NCBI RefSeq assembly: GCF_021922985.1
Contig: NZ_CP040788.1
Span: 2,604,001 to 2,668,000 of the forward strand
Direction of reading: 5' to 3'
DNA from: Clavibacter michiganensis subsp. tessellarius
Lineage (GTDB): Bacteria; Actinomycetota; Actinomycetes; Actinomycetales; Microbacteriaceae
DNA: 64,000 bases
In this document: in pieces, positions 48,712 to 56,031 of the stretch
How positions within the stretch are numbered: the first letter of the stretch is position 1
Layout of the letters: each line of letters starts with the position of its first letter
Program-made: the position numbers and the translations under genes
Notes under the pieces: generated by a model
Told to the model about the DNA's origin: nothing
The model's input: only the letters and a program-made list of their open reading frames with translations
Database searches by the model: none

Positions 48712-50235
48712 ATGACCGACGCCCGCCCCACCCCCGACGCACGGATCGCCATCGACCGCACCGCGGTCGTCGCCCCCGTCAACCGCCGCACCTTCGGCTC
48801 CTTCGTCGAGCACCTCGGCCGCTGCGTCTACGACGGCATCTACGAGCCCGGCCACCCCACCGCCAACGCCGACGGCTTCCGCCTCGACGTCGTCGACCTC
48901 GTCAAGGAGCTCGGCTCGAGCACCATCCGCTACCCCGGCGGCAACTTCGTCTCCGGGTACCGCTGGGAGGACGGCGTCGGGCCGCGCGCCGAGCGCCCGA
49001 AGCGCCTCGACCTCGCCTGGCACTCGCTCGAGACCAACGAGGTCGGCCTCGACGAGTTCGCGCGCTGGTGCGAGCTCACCGGCAGCGAGCTGATGATGGC
49101 CGTCAACCTCGGCACGCGCGGCGTGCTCGAGGCCCTCGACATCCTCGAGTACGCGAACCACCCGGGCGGCACCGCCCTCTCCGACCAGCGCATCGCGAAC
49201 GGATCCCCCGAGCCCCACGGCGTCAAGATGTGGTGCCTCGGCAACGAGATGGACGGCCCGTGGCAGGTCGGCCACATGACCGCCGACGACTACGGCAAGC
49301 TCGCGAACCGCACCGCCGGGGCCATGAAGATGGTGGATCCGACGCTCGAGCTCGTCGCGTGCGGCAGCAGCGGATCCGGCATGCCGACCTTCGGCGAGTG
49401 GGAGCGCACCGTGCTCGAGCACGCGTACGACAACGTCGACTTCATCTCGGCCCACGCCTACTACCAGGAGCGCAAGGGCGACCTCGGCAGCTTCCTCGCC
49501 TCCTCGCTCGACATGGAGTACTTCATCCGCACGGTCGTGGCGTCGGCCGACCAGGTGAAGTACCGCCGCAAGAGCGACAAGACGATCAACATCTCCTTCG
49601 ACGAGTGGAACGTCTGGTACCTCGACGAGCACCAGGAGTCCGGCGTCATCACCGAGGGCTGGCCCTACGCGCCGCACCTGCTCGAGGACGTCTACTCGGT
49701 CGCCGACGCGGTCGTGCTCGGCAACCTCATGATCACGCTGCTCAAGCACAGCGACCGCGTCACGTCGGCCAGCCTCGCGCAGCTCGTGAACGTGATCGCG
49801 CCGATCATGACGGAGACCGGCGGCGGCGCCTGGCGCCAGACCACGTTCTTCCCGTTCTCGGTCACGAGCCGGCTCGCGCAGGGCGAGGTGCTGCGCCCGC
49901 GCATCGACGTGGGCACGTACGAGACCGAGGTGCACGGCACCGCGCCGCTCGTCGACTCCGTCGCGACCTTCGACGAGGCCACCGGCCGCGCCGCGGTCTT
50001 CCTCGTGAACCGGAGCCTGTCGGAGTCGCTCACCATCGAGGTCGACGTCGCCGGCCTCGCCGTGTCCGAGGTGCTCGAGGCCGTGGGTATCCACGACGAC
50101 GACGTCTACGCGAAGAACACCTTCGAGGACCGCGAGCGCGTGGGCCTCACGCCGAACGCCTCGGCGTCGCTGACCGACGGCACCCTCACGATCACGCTGC
50201 CGCCCGTGTCGTGGACGGCCGTGTCGCTCGGCTAG
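48712..50235 (+). CDS. GH51 alpha-L-arabinofuranosidase (second copy)
   Basis: A 507-residue cytoplasmic arabinofuranosidase of the subgroup with C-L-G-N-E-M-D-G-P-W-Q as acid/base region and S-F-D-E-W-N-V-W-Y as nucleophile region. The opening G-S-F-V-E-H-L-G-R-C-V-Y-D-G and the closing P-P-V-S-W-T-A-V are standard. It lies alone behind a strong promoter with a LacI-type palindrome. ATG 48712 follows GTGAAGGACC as ribosome binding site; GTG 48697 is less likely. It complements the first GH51 enzyme and probably cuts arabinan or arabinoxylan oligosaccharides. Confidence 0.93.
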   Translation: MTDARPTPDARIAIDRTAVVAPVNRRTFGSFVEHLGRCVYDGIYEPGHPTANADGFRLDVVDLVKELGSSTIRYPGGNFVSGYRWEDGVGPRAERPKRLDLAWHSLETNEVGLDEFARWCELTGSELMMAVNLGTRGVLEALDILEYANHPGGTALSDQRIANGSPEPHGVKMWCLGNEMDGPWQVGHMTADDYGKLANRTAGAMKMVDPTLELVACGSSGSGMPTFGEWERTVLEHAYDNVDFISAHAYYQERKGDLGSFLASSLDMEYFIRTVVASADQVKYRRKSDKTINISFDEWNVWYLDEHQESGVITEGWPYAPHLLEDVYSVADAVVLGNLMITLLKHSDRVTSASLAQLVNVIAPIMTETGGGAWRQTTFFPFSVTSRLAQGEVLRPRIDVGTYETEVHGTAPLVDSVATFDEATGRAAVFLVNRSLSESLTIEVDVAGLAVSEVLEAVGIHDDDVYAKNTFEDRERVGLTPNASASLTDGTLTITLPPVSWTAVSLG

Positions 50236-50493
50236 CCGCACCCGCTCGACCACGCGCCCGTCGCGCCGCCTCCGCGGCCGGCGGGCGTCGTGCGTGATGG
50301 GGCGGGCGCGGATCGTTCGCGGTGCGCATGCGTCCGGCGCGGTGCGCGGCGTACGCGAACGCGCATGCACATCCGAGACGGAAGGGTACGGCGGTGCCCC
50401 CAGCGCCTGCTCGCTGTGGATGGGCGCGCCCGCGGGATCGGGATGGTTCCCTAACCTCTCGCTCTACCCACACACGAACGGAGCACCATCGCC

Positions 50494-51051
50494 ATGCCAT
50501 CCATCGCGCCCTCGACCCGATCCTCGCGTCGCCTCCGCCGGGCGGGGACCGTCGCCGCCGCCGCGGCCATCGCGCTCTCCGCCACCTTCGGCCTCGGCAT
50601 CGCGCCGGCATCCGCAGCCACGGCCGCCGCGGCCCCGGCGTCCACCCCCACCGACGCCTCCCAGATCACCATCCCCGGAGCCAAGCCCGGACCGGCGCCC
50701 AAGTGGCCCGGCGCGCAGTACCGGTTCGTGTTCCAGACGCACTGGGTCAAGGTCGCCGACGGGGGGCAGAACATCCGGTCCTTCCGCATCCGGGGCTACT
50801 CGGTCAGGCCGGGTGGGCTGGCCGTCAACGACATCAACGAATGCGTCACGTACCCCGGATATGACCCCAAGATCACTGACTACCGCAACGTGGGCATCGT
50901 CCTGCCGCAGATCCTCAACACCACCGTCACCAGCTACTCCGGCCCCTCGTGCACCGGCTACGACTACTCGAAGGTCGGCGGAAGCGGTCCGATCGACAGG
51001 GGGGATATCCACTGGACGCTCTTCACGCACCACGCGCCGGCTCCTCGCTGA
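50494..51051 (+). CDS. Secreted protein of unknown family, tandem copy 1
   Basis: A 185-residue secreted protein. A twin-Arg-containing, Ala-rich signal peptide ends I-A-P-A-S-A at about residue 41. The mature part is about 140 residues with T-H-W-V-K-V-A-D-G-G-Q-N near its start, exactly two cysteines (in N-E-C-V-T-Y-P and S-C-T-G-Y) likely to pair, and a conserved end W-T-L-F-T-H-H-A-P. I do not recognise the family. The next gene is a diverged paralogue with the same framework. There is no enzyme motif. A small extracellular beta-rich protein (effector, inhibitor or toxin) is possible, but its function is unknown. The start follows ACGAACGGAGCA as ribosome binding site. Confidence 0.75.
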   Translation: MPSIAPSTRSSRRLRRAGTVAAAAAIALSATFGLGIAPASAATAAAAPASTPTDASQITIPGAKPGPAPKWPGAQYRFVFQTHWVKVADGGQNIRSFRIRGYSVRPGGLAVNDINECVTYPGYDPKITDYRNVGIVLPQILNTTVTSYSGPSCTGYDYSKVGGSGPIDRGDIHWTLFTHHAPAPR

Positions 51052-51070
51052 CCGGACGATCCGCACGCAC

Positions 51071-51107
51071 CGACGGCCGACGTCTCCCTCGCGGAGACGT
51101 CGGCCGT
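51071..51107 (+). terminator. Terminator of secreted protein copy 1
   Basis: A perfect 16-bp stem (51071-51086 with 51092-51107) with a 5-base loop, 20 bp after the stop codon. It is duplicated after the second gene. Confidence 0.9.
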
Positions 51108-51331
51108 CGTCCGTCAGCGCGACCCGCCGACGAGGTGCGGTCGGTCCCTCCACCAGCTTGGCCTCGCGCGGCGGGGCGCGTGCGCGGCGTCGCGGGTCGT
51201 GCGCGCATGCACATCCGCGGTGCGTGGGTGCCGAGAGTCCCCATCACCCGCTCGGTGTGGATGCGCCCGTCCGCGGGATCGGCGGGCTCCTTAGCCTCTG
51301 ATCTCCCACCCACGAACGGAGCATCATCGTC

Positions 51332-51865
51332 ATGCCATCCACCACGCACTCCACCCGACCCTCGCGCCTCCGCCGCCGAGCGGGGACCGTCGCCGCCGCG
51401 GCGGCCGTCGCGCTCTCCGCCACCGTCGGCCTCGGCATCGCGCCGGCGTCCGCGGCCCCGTCGACCACCCACGCCGCCGAGTCCTCCGTGAGCACCAGCC
51501 CGGCCGGGGACCTCACGGAATCCAAGGTCGCCACCCAGATGTACACGTTCACGACGCACTGGACCCCGGTCTCCCGCGGCGGGCAGAACGTCGAGTCGTT
51601 CATGGTCGCGGGCCCCAGCAACAAGTGGGTCAACGGGGCCGACCGTCCGAGCTTCCATTACTGCGAGACCTTCCCGAACTACCGGAACAACCTCGACACC
51701 GACAGTCACGTGAATGTCTTCATCCCGTCGGAGTACGGCACCAGCGTCGTCAGCTTCCCCAGCCCCAATTGCGAAGGCCAGTTCGTCGACGGATTCGGTC
51801 AGATCGACACCGTGCACCACAGCTGGACCCTCTTCACGCGCCACGCGCCGACCTGGCGTCGCTGA
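51332..51865 (+). CDS. Secreted protein of unknown family, tandem copy 2
   Basis: A 177-residue paralogue of the upstream secreted protein. The first 41 residues (signal peptide, again ending A-P-A-S-A) are nearly identical, whereas the mature part keeps only a framework: F-T-T-H-W-T-P-V-x-x-G-G-Q-N, the first Cys in Y-C-E-T-F-P, the second in N-C-E-G, I-D-x-V-H-H-S-W-T-L-F-T-R-H-A-P. Conserved signal and ends with a fast-changing core suggest diversifying selection. Gene and terminator are duplicated together. Function unknown. Confidence 0.75.
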   Translation: MPSTTHSTRPSRLRRRAGTVAAAAAVALSATVGLGIAPASAAPSTTHAAESSVSTSPAGDLTESKVATQMYTFTTHWTPVSRGGQNVESFMVAGPSNKWVNGADRPSFHYCETFPNYRNNLDTDSHVNVFIPSEYGTSVVSFPSPNCEGQFVDGFGQIDTVHHSWTLFTRHAPTWRR

Positions 51866-51884
51866 CCGGACCATCCGCACGTAC

Positions 51885-51923
51885 CGACGGCCGGCGTCTC
51901 CCTCGCGGGGACGCCGGCCGTCG
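51885..51923 (+). terminator. Terminator of secreted protein copy 2
   Basis: A stem of 13 perfect pairs (51885-51897 with 51911-51923) extended by four more pairs including one G-U, with a 5-base loop. It is the diverged copy of the hairpin at 51071-51107. Confidence 0.88.
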
Positions 51924-52039
51924 GCGCGTCAGCGCGGTGCATCTCCGGGATCCAGCGCGCGGGCGGCTCCCGGGCGGCTGTCGTCGTGCCGGTCTGGCCG
52001 CGCCCGTCGCGCTCCTCTCGGGGTCGGGGCGAGGCCGGA

Positions 52040-52633
52040 TCAGCCTCGCCGCTCCGCCCGCAGCACCGCCATCACGATCACGTCGACCGGCTGGCCGTCG
52101 AAGCGGAAGGCCGCCCGGAGGCGGCCCTCCTCGACGAAGCCCGCGCGCTCGTAGACGCGGCGGGCGCGGGGGTTGGAGGCCAGGACCTCGAGGGAGACGC
52201 GCTCGAGGTCGGTCGCGGCGAAGGCGTGGTCGACGAGCAGGCGCACCGCCTCCGAGCCGAGGCCGCGGTCGCGGCCGGCGGGGCCGATGAGGATGCGGAG
52301 GTTCGCGCTCCGGTCCTCGGGGCTCCACTCGTTGAGCACGGCCTCGCCCACGCACACGTCGGTCGCGCGGTCGACGAGCGCGAGGTCGAGGCGGTCGGGC
52401 TGGTCGGCGCGCGTCGCGTACCAGGTGCGCGTGCGGTCGTCGAGCTCAGGGCGCCCGGCCATCTCGGCGACCTCGGCGCTCGTGTGCGCGGATCCGGTGA
52501 GGCGTATCACGTCGGGGTCGGCGAGGATCGGCCCCATCGCCTCGACGTCGGCGGGGGTGAAGGGGCGGAGGACCGCGCGCTCGCCCTCGAGGCGCGGGAG
52601 TACGGGGAACAGGCGGGGGTCGGCGGCGCTCAC
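52040..52633 (-). CDS. GNAT family acetyltransferase, RimJ/RimL-like
   Basis: A 197-residue acetyltransferase with R-A-V-L-R-P-F-T-P-A-D at the N-terminus, the acetyl-CoA loop G-P-A-G-R-D-R-G-L-G-S-E-A-V and N-P-R-A-R-R-V-Y-E-R-A-G-F-V as motif B. It is a standard RimJ/L-like enzyme acting on protein N-termini, antibiotics or polyamines. The GTG start is used; a CACGAT hexamer 6 bases upstream would fit a leaderless start. It precedes no gene on its strand before the duplicated secreted genes. Confidence 0.85.
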   Translation of the reverse strand: MSAADPRLFPVLPRLEGERAVLRPFTPADVEAMGPILADPDVIRLTGSAHTSAEVAEMAGRPELDDRTRTWYATRADQPDRLDLALVDRATDVCVGEAVLNEWSPEDRSANLRILIGPAGRDRGLGSEAVRLLVDHAFAATDLERVSLEVLASNPRARRVYERAGFVEEGRLRAAFRFDGQPVDVIVMAVLRAERRG

Positions 52634-52682
52634 GCCTCCATCGTGCCCGGACGGGTCGCGCCCGTCACGTGCGTCGCGCCGG

Positions 52683-53039
52683 TCAGCGCCCGTCGCGCTC
52701 GCGGTACAGCGTCATGAGGGTGGCCGAGATGCGGCCGCGGGTGCCGATGCGGTGGCCGTTCGCCTCGAGCCAGGCGCGGGCGGCGGCGCGCTCGCCCGTC
52801 GCGGCCGGGCTCGCGCCGGAGGACACGGGCGGGGGATCCGCCACGGGCGTCACCGTCACGGTGGTCCGCCGACCGGCCGTGGCGTAGGGCGAGAGCGTCG
52901 AACGGAGCGCCCGGGCGTCGGCCTCGTCGAGGTCGACCTCGAGCACCCACCCGTCGAGCCCGAAGCGCACGGCCTCGAGCGCCTCGGTGCCGGGCGCGGA
53001 GCCCTCGTCGGCGCGCTGCGGATCCCTGTCGTCGGCCAT
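52683..53039 (-). CDS. lsr2: Lsr2-like nucleoid-associated protein
   Basis: A 118-residue DNA-bridging protein of the Lsr2 family, the actinobacterial counterpart of H-NS. The N-terminal dimerisation domain is V-R-F-G-L-D-G-W-V-L-E-V-D-L at about residues 24-37, followed by L-S-P-Y-A-T-A-G-R-R. A flexible Pro/Ser linker follows. The C-terminal DNA-binding domain has A-W-L-E-A-N-G-H and the AT-hook-like R-G-R in T-R-G-R-I-S. Lsr2 silences AT-rich, often acquired genes. The -10 TAGGCT on the minus strand (53074 to 53069) and a GGGAG ribosome binding site support expression. Confidence 0.88.
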   Translation of the reverse strand: MADDRDPQRADEGSAPGTEALEAVRFGLDGWVLEVDLDEADARALRSTLSPYATAGRRTTVTVTPVADPPPVSSGASPAATGERAAARAWLEANGHRIGTRGRISATLMTLYRERDGR

Positions 53040-53138
53040 GCGTCTCCCTGTCGTCGTCCCCCTCCCGCAGCCTAGGTCGCGCCGGGGGCACCGGCCGCCC
53101 CGCCGATCGCCGCCCCGGATGCCCCGCCCGGTGCTTGA

Positions 53139-53161
53139 TGAGAACCGTTCTCTTCTAAGCT
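53139..53161 (+). promoter_or_regulatory. Zur-type box and leaderless promoter of the CobW-like gene
   Basis: TGAGAACCGTTCTCT (53139-53153) contains the dyad GAGAAC-N-GTTCTC, closely matching the box in the aztA/aztB gap. The -10 TAAGCT (53156-53161) ends 6 bases before the ATG at 53168. A repressor on the box would block the promoter. Confidence 0.65.
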
Positions 53162-53167
53162 GGGCGG

Positions 53168-54277
53168 ATGGACGCCCACCCGAACGCCATCCCTCCCGTC
53201 ACGCGCGGCGGCCTGGCCGTGACCCTCGTCTCGGCGAGCACCCTGCGCGCCGCCTCGCGAGTGGCCGCCGCCGTCACCGGATCGCCCGAGGCCGCGGATC
53301 CGCAGGTCGTCGAGGCGCCCGACGGCGACAGCGGCCGGCTCGGCGCCGAGCTCGCCGAGGGGCTGATCGCGGACGTCGACGACGGCCGCCGCGGCCTCGC
53401 GGTCGTCGCGCTCGAGCCCGCCGCGGATCCGCTCGAGGTCGCCCTGGTCCTGGAGCACGTGGTCGAGGCGCGGCATCCCGGATCCACGCCCATCGGCGTG
53501 CTCGACGTCGTGGCCGTCTCGTCGGTCGCCGAGATCCGCGACGTGCTGCTCGACCCGCGCGACGACGACGCGGACCCGTTCGACGCGGGCGAGCGGCTCG
53601 CCGGGCGGCTGGAGTGCGCGAGCGTCGTGGTGCTCGCGGACCTGGATCCGGACCGGCCGACCGCCGACGCCCGCCGCGTCGTCGCGCTGATCGGCCTGCT
53701 CGCGCCTGACGCCCGGATCGTCACGCACGGCGACCGCGACGCCCTCGTGCCGGTGCCCGTGCGGATCGCCCGGCAGCGCGTGCGGCGCCTCGCGGCGGGC
53801 ATGGGCTGGCAGGCGGCGCTGGCGGGGCGGCTGCCGGCGCGGCTCGCGGTGCTGGCCGCGCCCGACGGGCCGTCGGATCAGGCGGCGCCGATGGGCGTGC
53901 ACGTCTTCCGGGATCCGCGCCCGTTCCACCCCGGCCGCCTGCGCCGGGCCGTCGCGTGCGAGCTCGTGCCGGGGCCGGCGGGGCGCATCGTGCGGTCGCG
54001 CGGGCTCGTGCGCCTCGCGAGCCGGCCGGAGACGGTCGGCCAGTGGTCGACCGCGGGCGACGTGCTGAGCCTCGACCCGACCGGCATGCCGAGCTGGGAT
54101 CCGGAGTCGCCCGCGGGCCAGGAGATCGCGTTCGTGGGGGAGGGGCTCGACGGCGAGGCGCTCGACCGGATCCTCGGGGCCTGCCTCCTGGAGCCCGCCG
54201 AGCTGGTCGCGGGGCCGGACGCCTGGCGCGCGTACGCGGATCCGTTCCCCGCCTGGGACACCGAGCACCGGCACTGA
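53168..54277 (+). CDS. CobW-like protein with degenerate GTPase domain
   Basis: A 369-residue protein. The C-terminal third is a CobW_C domain (F-H-P-G-R-L-R-R-A-V, S-R-G-L-V-R-L-A-S-R, W-S-T-A-G-D). The N-terminal part aligns in layout with COG0523 GTPases, but the Walker A is lost: where G-x-x-G-x-G-K-T should be stands V-S-A-S-T-L-R-A-A-S-R, and the metal-binding C-x-C-C motif is absent. CobW-family proteins deliver zinc or remodel ribosomes under zinc limitation. A Zur-type box at its promoter and the adjacent zinc importer fit such a role, without GTP hydrolysis. It converges on aztA. Confidence 0.75.
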   Translation: MDAHPNAIPPVTRGGLAVTLVSASTLRAASRVAAAVTGSPEAADPQVVEAPDGDSGRLGAELAEGLIADVDDGRRGLAVVALEPAADPLEVALVLEHVVEARHPGSTPIGVLDVVAVSSVAEIRDVLLDPRDDDADPFDAGERLAGRLECASVVVLADLDPDRPTADARRVVALIGLLAPDARIVTHGDRDALVPVPVRIARQRVRRLAAGMGWQAALAGRLPARLAVLAAPDGPSDQAAPMGVHVFRDPRPFHPGRLRRAVACELVPGPAGRIVRSRGLVRLASRPETVGQWSTAGDVLSLDPTGMPSWDPESPAGQEIAFVGEGLDGEALDRILGACLLEPAELVAGPDAWRAYADPFPAWDTEHRH

Positions 54278-54316
54278 GGCGGGCGGCGGCGGGCACCGCT
54301 AAGCGCGCCGCGACGC

Positions 54317-54964
54317 TCAGCGCGCTTCGTCCCCGATCACGCGCCCGTCCTCGAGCCGCACCACCCGATCCGCCTCGGCGAGCACGGCCGGGTCGTGCGA
54401 GACGGCGACGACCGCGATCCCGCGGTCGGCCTCCGCGCGCATGATCGCGCGGATCCGCGCGGCGCTCGCGGCGTCGAGCCCGGTGGTCGGCTCGTCGAGG
54501 AGCAGCAGGTCGGCGCCGCGCGCCAGCCCCTGCGCGAGCAGCGCCCGCTGGCGCTGCCCGCCCGACAGCGCGGCGAAACCCTGCGAGGCGAGGGGGATCA
54601 GGCCGAGGCGGTCGAGCGCGTCGTCGACCGCCCGGCGGGCGTCCGCGTCGAGGCGTCGCCACCTCCCGGATCGACCCCACGCGCCGACGGTCACGACGTC
54701 GCGGACGGTGACGGGCAATCGGTCCGAGACGGCGGCGCGCTGCGGCACGAAGGCCGCGCGATCCGCGGCGGAGCGGGTCCCGGCGGCGTGCGCGCGGGTG
54801 CCGGCGACGACCTCGAGGAGGGTCGACTTGCCGGCGCCGTTGGGGCCGGCGATCACCGTGAGGGTCCCCGGCAGGAGGTCGAGGTCGACGCCGTCGAGCG
54901 CGCGCCGGTCGCCGAAGTCGACGCGGATGCCGCGGAGGGCGACGGCGGGTGGAGGAGGGGGCAC
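54317..54964 (-). CDS. aztA: Zinc ABC transporter ATPase
   Basis: A 215-residue ABC ATPase. Walker A is G-P-N-G-A-G-K-S-T at about residues 40-48, the signature motif L-S-G-G-Q-R-Q-R, Walker B L-L-L-L-D-E-P and the switch His is in V-S-H-D. It is of the ZnuC/AztA type. The GTG start at 54964 is supported by a TAGGAT -10 (54976 to 54971) exactly 6 bases upstream, so it should be leaderless. It is divergent from aztB across a gap holding a Zur-type box. Confidence 0.88.
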   Translation of the reverse strand: MPPPPPAVALRGIRVDFGDRRALDGVDLDLLPGTLTVIAGPNGAGKSTLLEVVAGTRAHAAGTRSAADRAAFVPQRAAVSDRLPVTVRDVVTVGAWGRSGRWRRLDADARRAVDDALDRLGLIPLASQGFAALSGGQRQRALLAQGLARGADLLLLDEPTTGLDAASAARIRAIMRAEADRGIAVVAVSHDPAVLAEADRVVRLEDGRVIGDEAR

Positions 54965-54970
54965 GCTCCG

Positions 54971-55011
54971 ATCCTACGCATTTGATAAGCGTTCTCATTC
55001 TCGACTACGGT
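54971..55011. promoter_or_regulatory. Divergent aztA/aztB promoters around a Zur-type box
   Basis: The box TGATAAGCGTTCTCA (54983-54997) matches the Zur consensus layout. For aztA the -10 is TAGGAT (54976 to 54971, minus strand). For aztB TTGATA (54982-54987) and TACGGT (55006-55011) are spaced 18 bp, and the box covers the -35. Zinc-loaded Zur would shut off both directions. Confidence 0.7.
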
Positions 55012-55019
55012 CGGGGATC

Positions 55020-55973
55020 GTGCCCTTCCTCACCCGCGGAATACTCGAGCCGTTCGCGCTCGACTTCCTCCAGCGCGCCCTCCTCGGCGGCGCCCTCGTC
55101 GCGATCCTCTGCGGCGTCGTGGGCACGTGGGTCGTCATCCGCGGCATGGCGTTCCTCGGCGAGGCGCTCGCGCACGGGATGCTGCCCGGCGTCGCGCTCG
55201 CCACGGTGCTGGGCCTGCCGGTGCTCGTCGGCGGCGCGCTGAGCGCGGTCGCGATGAGCCTCGGGATCGCCGCCCTCCAGCGCCGCGGCCGGCTCTCCTA
55301 CGACACGAGCATCGGCCTGCTCTTCGTCGCGATGCTCGCCCTCGGCGTCGTCGTGGTCTCGCACTCGGGCAGCTTCGCGACCGACGCGACCTCGATCCTG
55401 TTCGGCGACATCCTCGCCATCGCGCCCGTCGACATCGCCCTGCTGGCCGGCGCCGCGGTCGTGGGGCTCGGCGTCGCGTGGGCGTTCCATCGTCCGCTCG
55501 TGGCGCTCGCGCTGGATCCGCGCATCGCCGCCGTGCTCCGCCTCGGCCCCCGTTCGGCGCAGGCCGCGCTCGTGGGGCTCGTGACGCTCGCGGTCGTCGC
55601 GTCGTACCAGGCGGTCGGATCCCTGCTCGTCGTCGGCCTGCTGCTCGCACCCGCGGTCGCGGCCGGGCACTGGACCGCGCGGATCCCCACCCGGATGGCC
55701 CTCGCCGCCGTGCTCGGCATCGCCTCGGTGCTCGTCGGGCTGCTCGTCTCCTGGCACGCGGCGACGGCGGCCGGGGCGTCGGTGGCGGCCACCGCGATCG
55801 CCGTGGCCGCGCTCTCCGGGATCGCGCGGGCGGGTCTCACGGCGCTGCGCGCGCGGGGCCGGGGGAGCAGGGGCGCGCCCGGTGCGGGGGACCACGGTGA
55901 CGCCGCCCGCGCCGACGCCCTCGACCCGGTCCTCGCGGGCCCGCCCGCCGGATCCACCGCCCCCACGCCCTGA
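55020..55973 (+). CDS. aztB: Zinc ABC transporter permease
   Basis: A 317-residue membrane protein of the ZnuB/AztB type with eight or nine helices. It shows G-M-A-F-L-G-E-A-L-A-H-G-M-L-P-G, the family's metal-path segment, and D-I-L-A-I near the EAA-like region. A polar tail of about 40 residues ends the protein. It forms the pore with AztA, fed by AztC. The GTG at 55020 lies 8 bases below the -10, near-leaderless. The operon continues with the propeller lipoprotein. Confidence 0.88.
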   Translation: MPFLTRGILEPFALDFLQRALLGGALVAILCGVVGTWVVIRGMAFLGEALAHGMLPGVALATVLGLPVLVGGALSAVAMSLGIAALQRRGRLSYDTSIGLLFVAMLALGVVVVSHSGSFATDATSILFGDILAIAPVDIALLAGAAVVGLGVAWAFHRPLVALALDPRIAAVLRLGPRSAQAALVGLVTLAVVASYQAVGSLLVVGLLLAPAVAAGHWTARIPTRMALAAVLGIASVLVGLLVSWHAATAAGASVAATAIAVAALSGIARAGLTALRARGRGSRGAPGAGDHGDAARADALDPVLAGPPAGSTAPTP

Positions 55974-56031
55974 CCTCCGCGGCGGACGACCGCCGCGATC
56001 CCCGCCCGTCCATCCCCACCGAGAGGACCCC

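Larger units (their letters stand above)
50341..51110. repeat. Segmental duplication, copy 1
   Basis: This segment (upstream region, gene and terminator of the first orphan secreted protein) recurs at about 51179-51926. Matching landmarks are GCGCATGCACATCCG upstream, CGAACGGAGCA just before the start, the signal-peptide codons and the hairpin after the gene. Landmarks are offset by 838-842 bp. Confidence 0.8.
51179..51926. repeat. Segmental duplication, copy 2
   Basis: Second copy of the segment at 50341-51110, diverged mostly in the mature coding region. Promoter-like TAACCT (copy 1, near 50452) corresponds to TAGCCT (copy 2, near 51293). Flanks outside the segments do not match. Confidence 0.8.

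Noticed and set aside
50494..51865. The tandem secreted proteins as lactococcin-972-type bacteriocins
   Set aside because: They are longer, contain cysteines and lack the Gly-Trp-rich pattern of that family, so I left the family unassigned.
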